From: Apostichopus japonicus | Lineage: Eukaryota; Echinodermata; Holothuroidea; Aspidochirotida; Stichopodidae | Reading direction: 5' to 3' | Assembly (NCBI RefSeq): GCF_037975245.1 | Contig: NC_092567.1 | Location: forward strand, 14,648,876 to 14,712,875 | Length of the DNA stretch: 64,000 nt | Shown: positions 63,939 through 64,000 of the stretch, piece after piece | Position numbering within the stretch: the first letter of the stretch is position 1 | Layout of the letters: every line of letters starts with the position of its first letter | Notes under the pieces: generated by a model | Seen by the model: the letters and a program-made list of their open reading frames with translations, nothing else | Databases searched by the model: none | What the model was told of the DNA's origin: nothing | Program-made: the position numbers and the translations under genes

Positions 63939-64000
63939 ATGGCAGACGGCTACAAAGTTTCCACAGAACAGGACGGCCAGGCCGACCAGCTGCAGTCAGT
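63939..64000 (+). pseudogene. Tandem copy 4, cut by the window end
   Basis: The visible part matches copies 2 and 3, and the preceding bases carry the same TTTTGG change as copy 3. Whether it has the frameshift cannot be seen because the window stops at 64000. Confidence 0.5.

Larger units (their letters stand above)
63388..64000 (+). repeat. Tandem array of about 184-bp units containing the small reading frame
   Basis: Unit starts (ATG) are at 63388, 63571, 63755 and 63939, giving periods of 183, 184 and 184 bp. Copies 2 to 4 are almost identical to one another and differ from copy 1 at a number of scattered positions. The sequence upstream of copy 1 does not match the sequence upstream of the others, so the duplicated unit begins at about the ATG. 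The array is cut by the window end and may be longer. Confidence 0.95.

Overview
The window looks like gene-poor DNA from an animal, most likely a marine invertebrate. It is AT-rich, has no long open reading frames, and is full of minisatellites, AT/CA microsatellites, poly-G/poly-C tracts and short non-autonomous transposons. The organism cannot be fixed from the sequence. An echinoderm or other invertebrate deuterostome is a guess from the repeat style and the nuclear-receptor type. Nothing prokaryotic (operons, Shine-Dalgarno sites, CRISPR) is present.

Only one piece of coding sequence is firmly recognisable. It is an 83-bp exon on the minus strand at 36725-36807, bounded by good AG and GT splice sites, that encodes the first zinc finger of a nuclear-receptor DNA-binding domain. 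It best resembles the ROR/HR3 (NR1F) family. No other exon of this gene could be identified, so much of the window may be its introns, but that is inference. Two weaker plus-strand candidates are a possible first coding exon at 21019-21170 (strong start-codon context, donor site, unknown protein) and a 45-codon reading frame at 63388-63525 that heads a tandem array of about 184-bp copies running off the window end.

Mobile elements: a 357-bp hAT-like element (19905-20261) with a perfect 8-bp target duplication; three copies of a 328-366 bp TTAA-flanked inverted-repeat element (33480-33833 plus, 35021-35348 minus, 42390-42755 plus); a dispersed short repeat ending near a GACAGGTAAG motif (12253-12398, 18929-19070, 59816-59908, with weaker relatives); and retroposon-like tracts carrying direct-repeat nuclear-receptor motifs.

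Tandem arrays, left to right: 94-bp units (4080-4372), 30-bp units (7905-8554), a G-rich tract (9083-9216), 13-bp units (9488-9689), 210-bp higher-order units (17372-18056), 48-bp units (21881-22215), 20-bp units (31646-32190), 80-91 bp units (37771-38040), 42-bp units (40751-41214), 24-bp units with a 205-bp higher-order duplication (54733-55748), 15-bp units (57127-57382) and 184-bp units (63388-64000). Several arrays have periods divisible by three and so give long but probably meaningless reading frames. A 20-bp palindrome holding three evenly spaced CACGTG E-boxes (22564-22583) is the most striking candidate regulatory site. No clear new system was found. The observations most worth checking are the E-box palindrome, the TTAA element family, the duplicated putative exon at the right end, and the dispersed repeat carrying a splice-donor-like motif.
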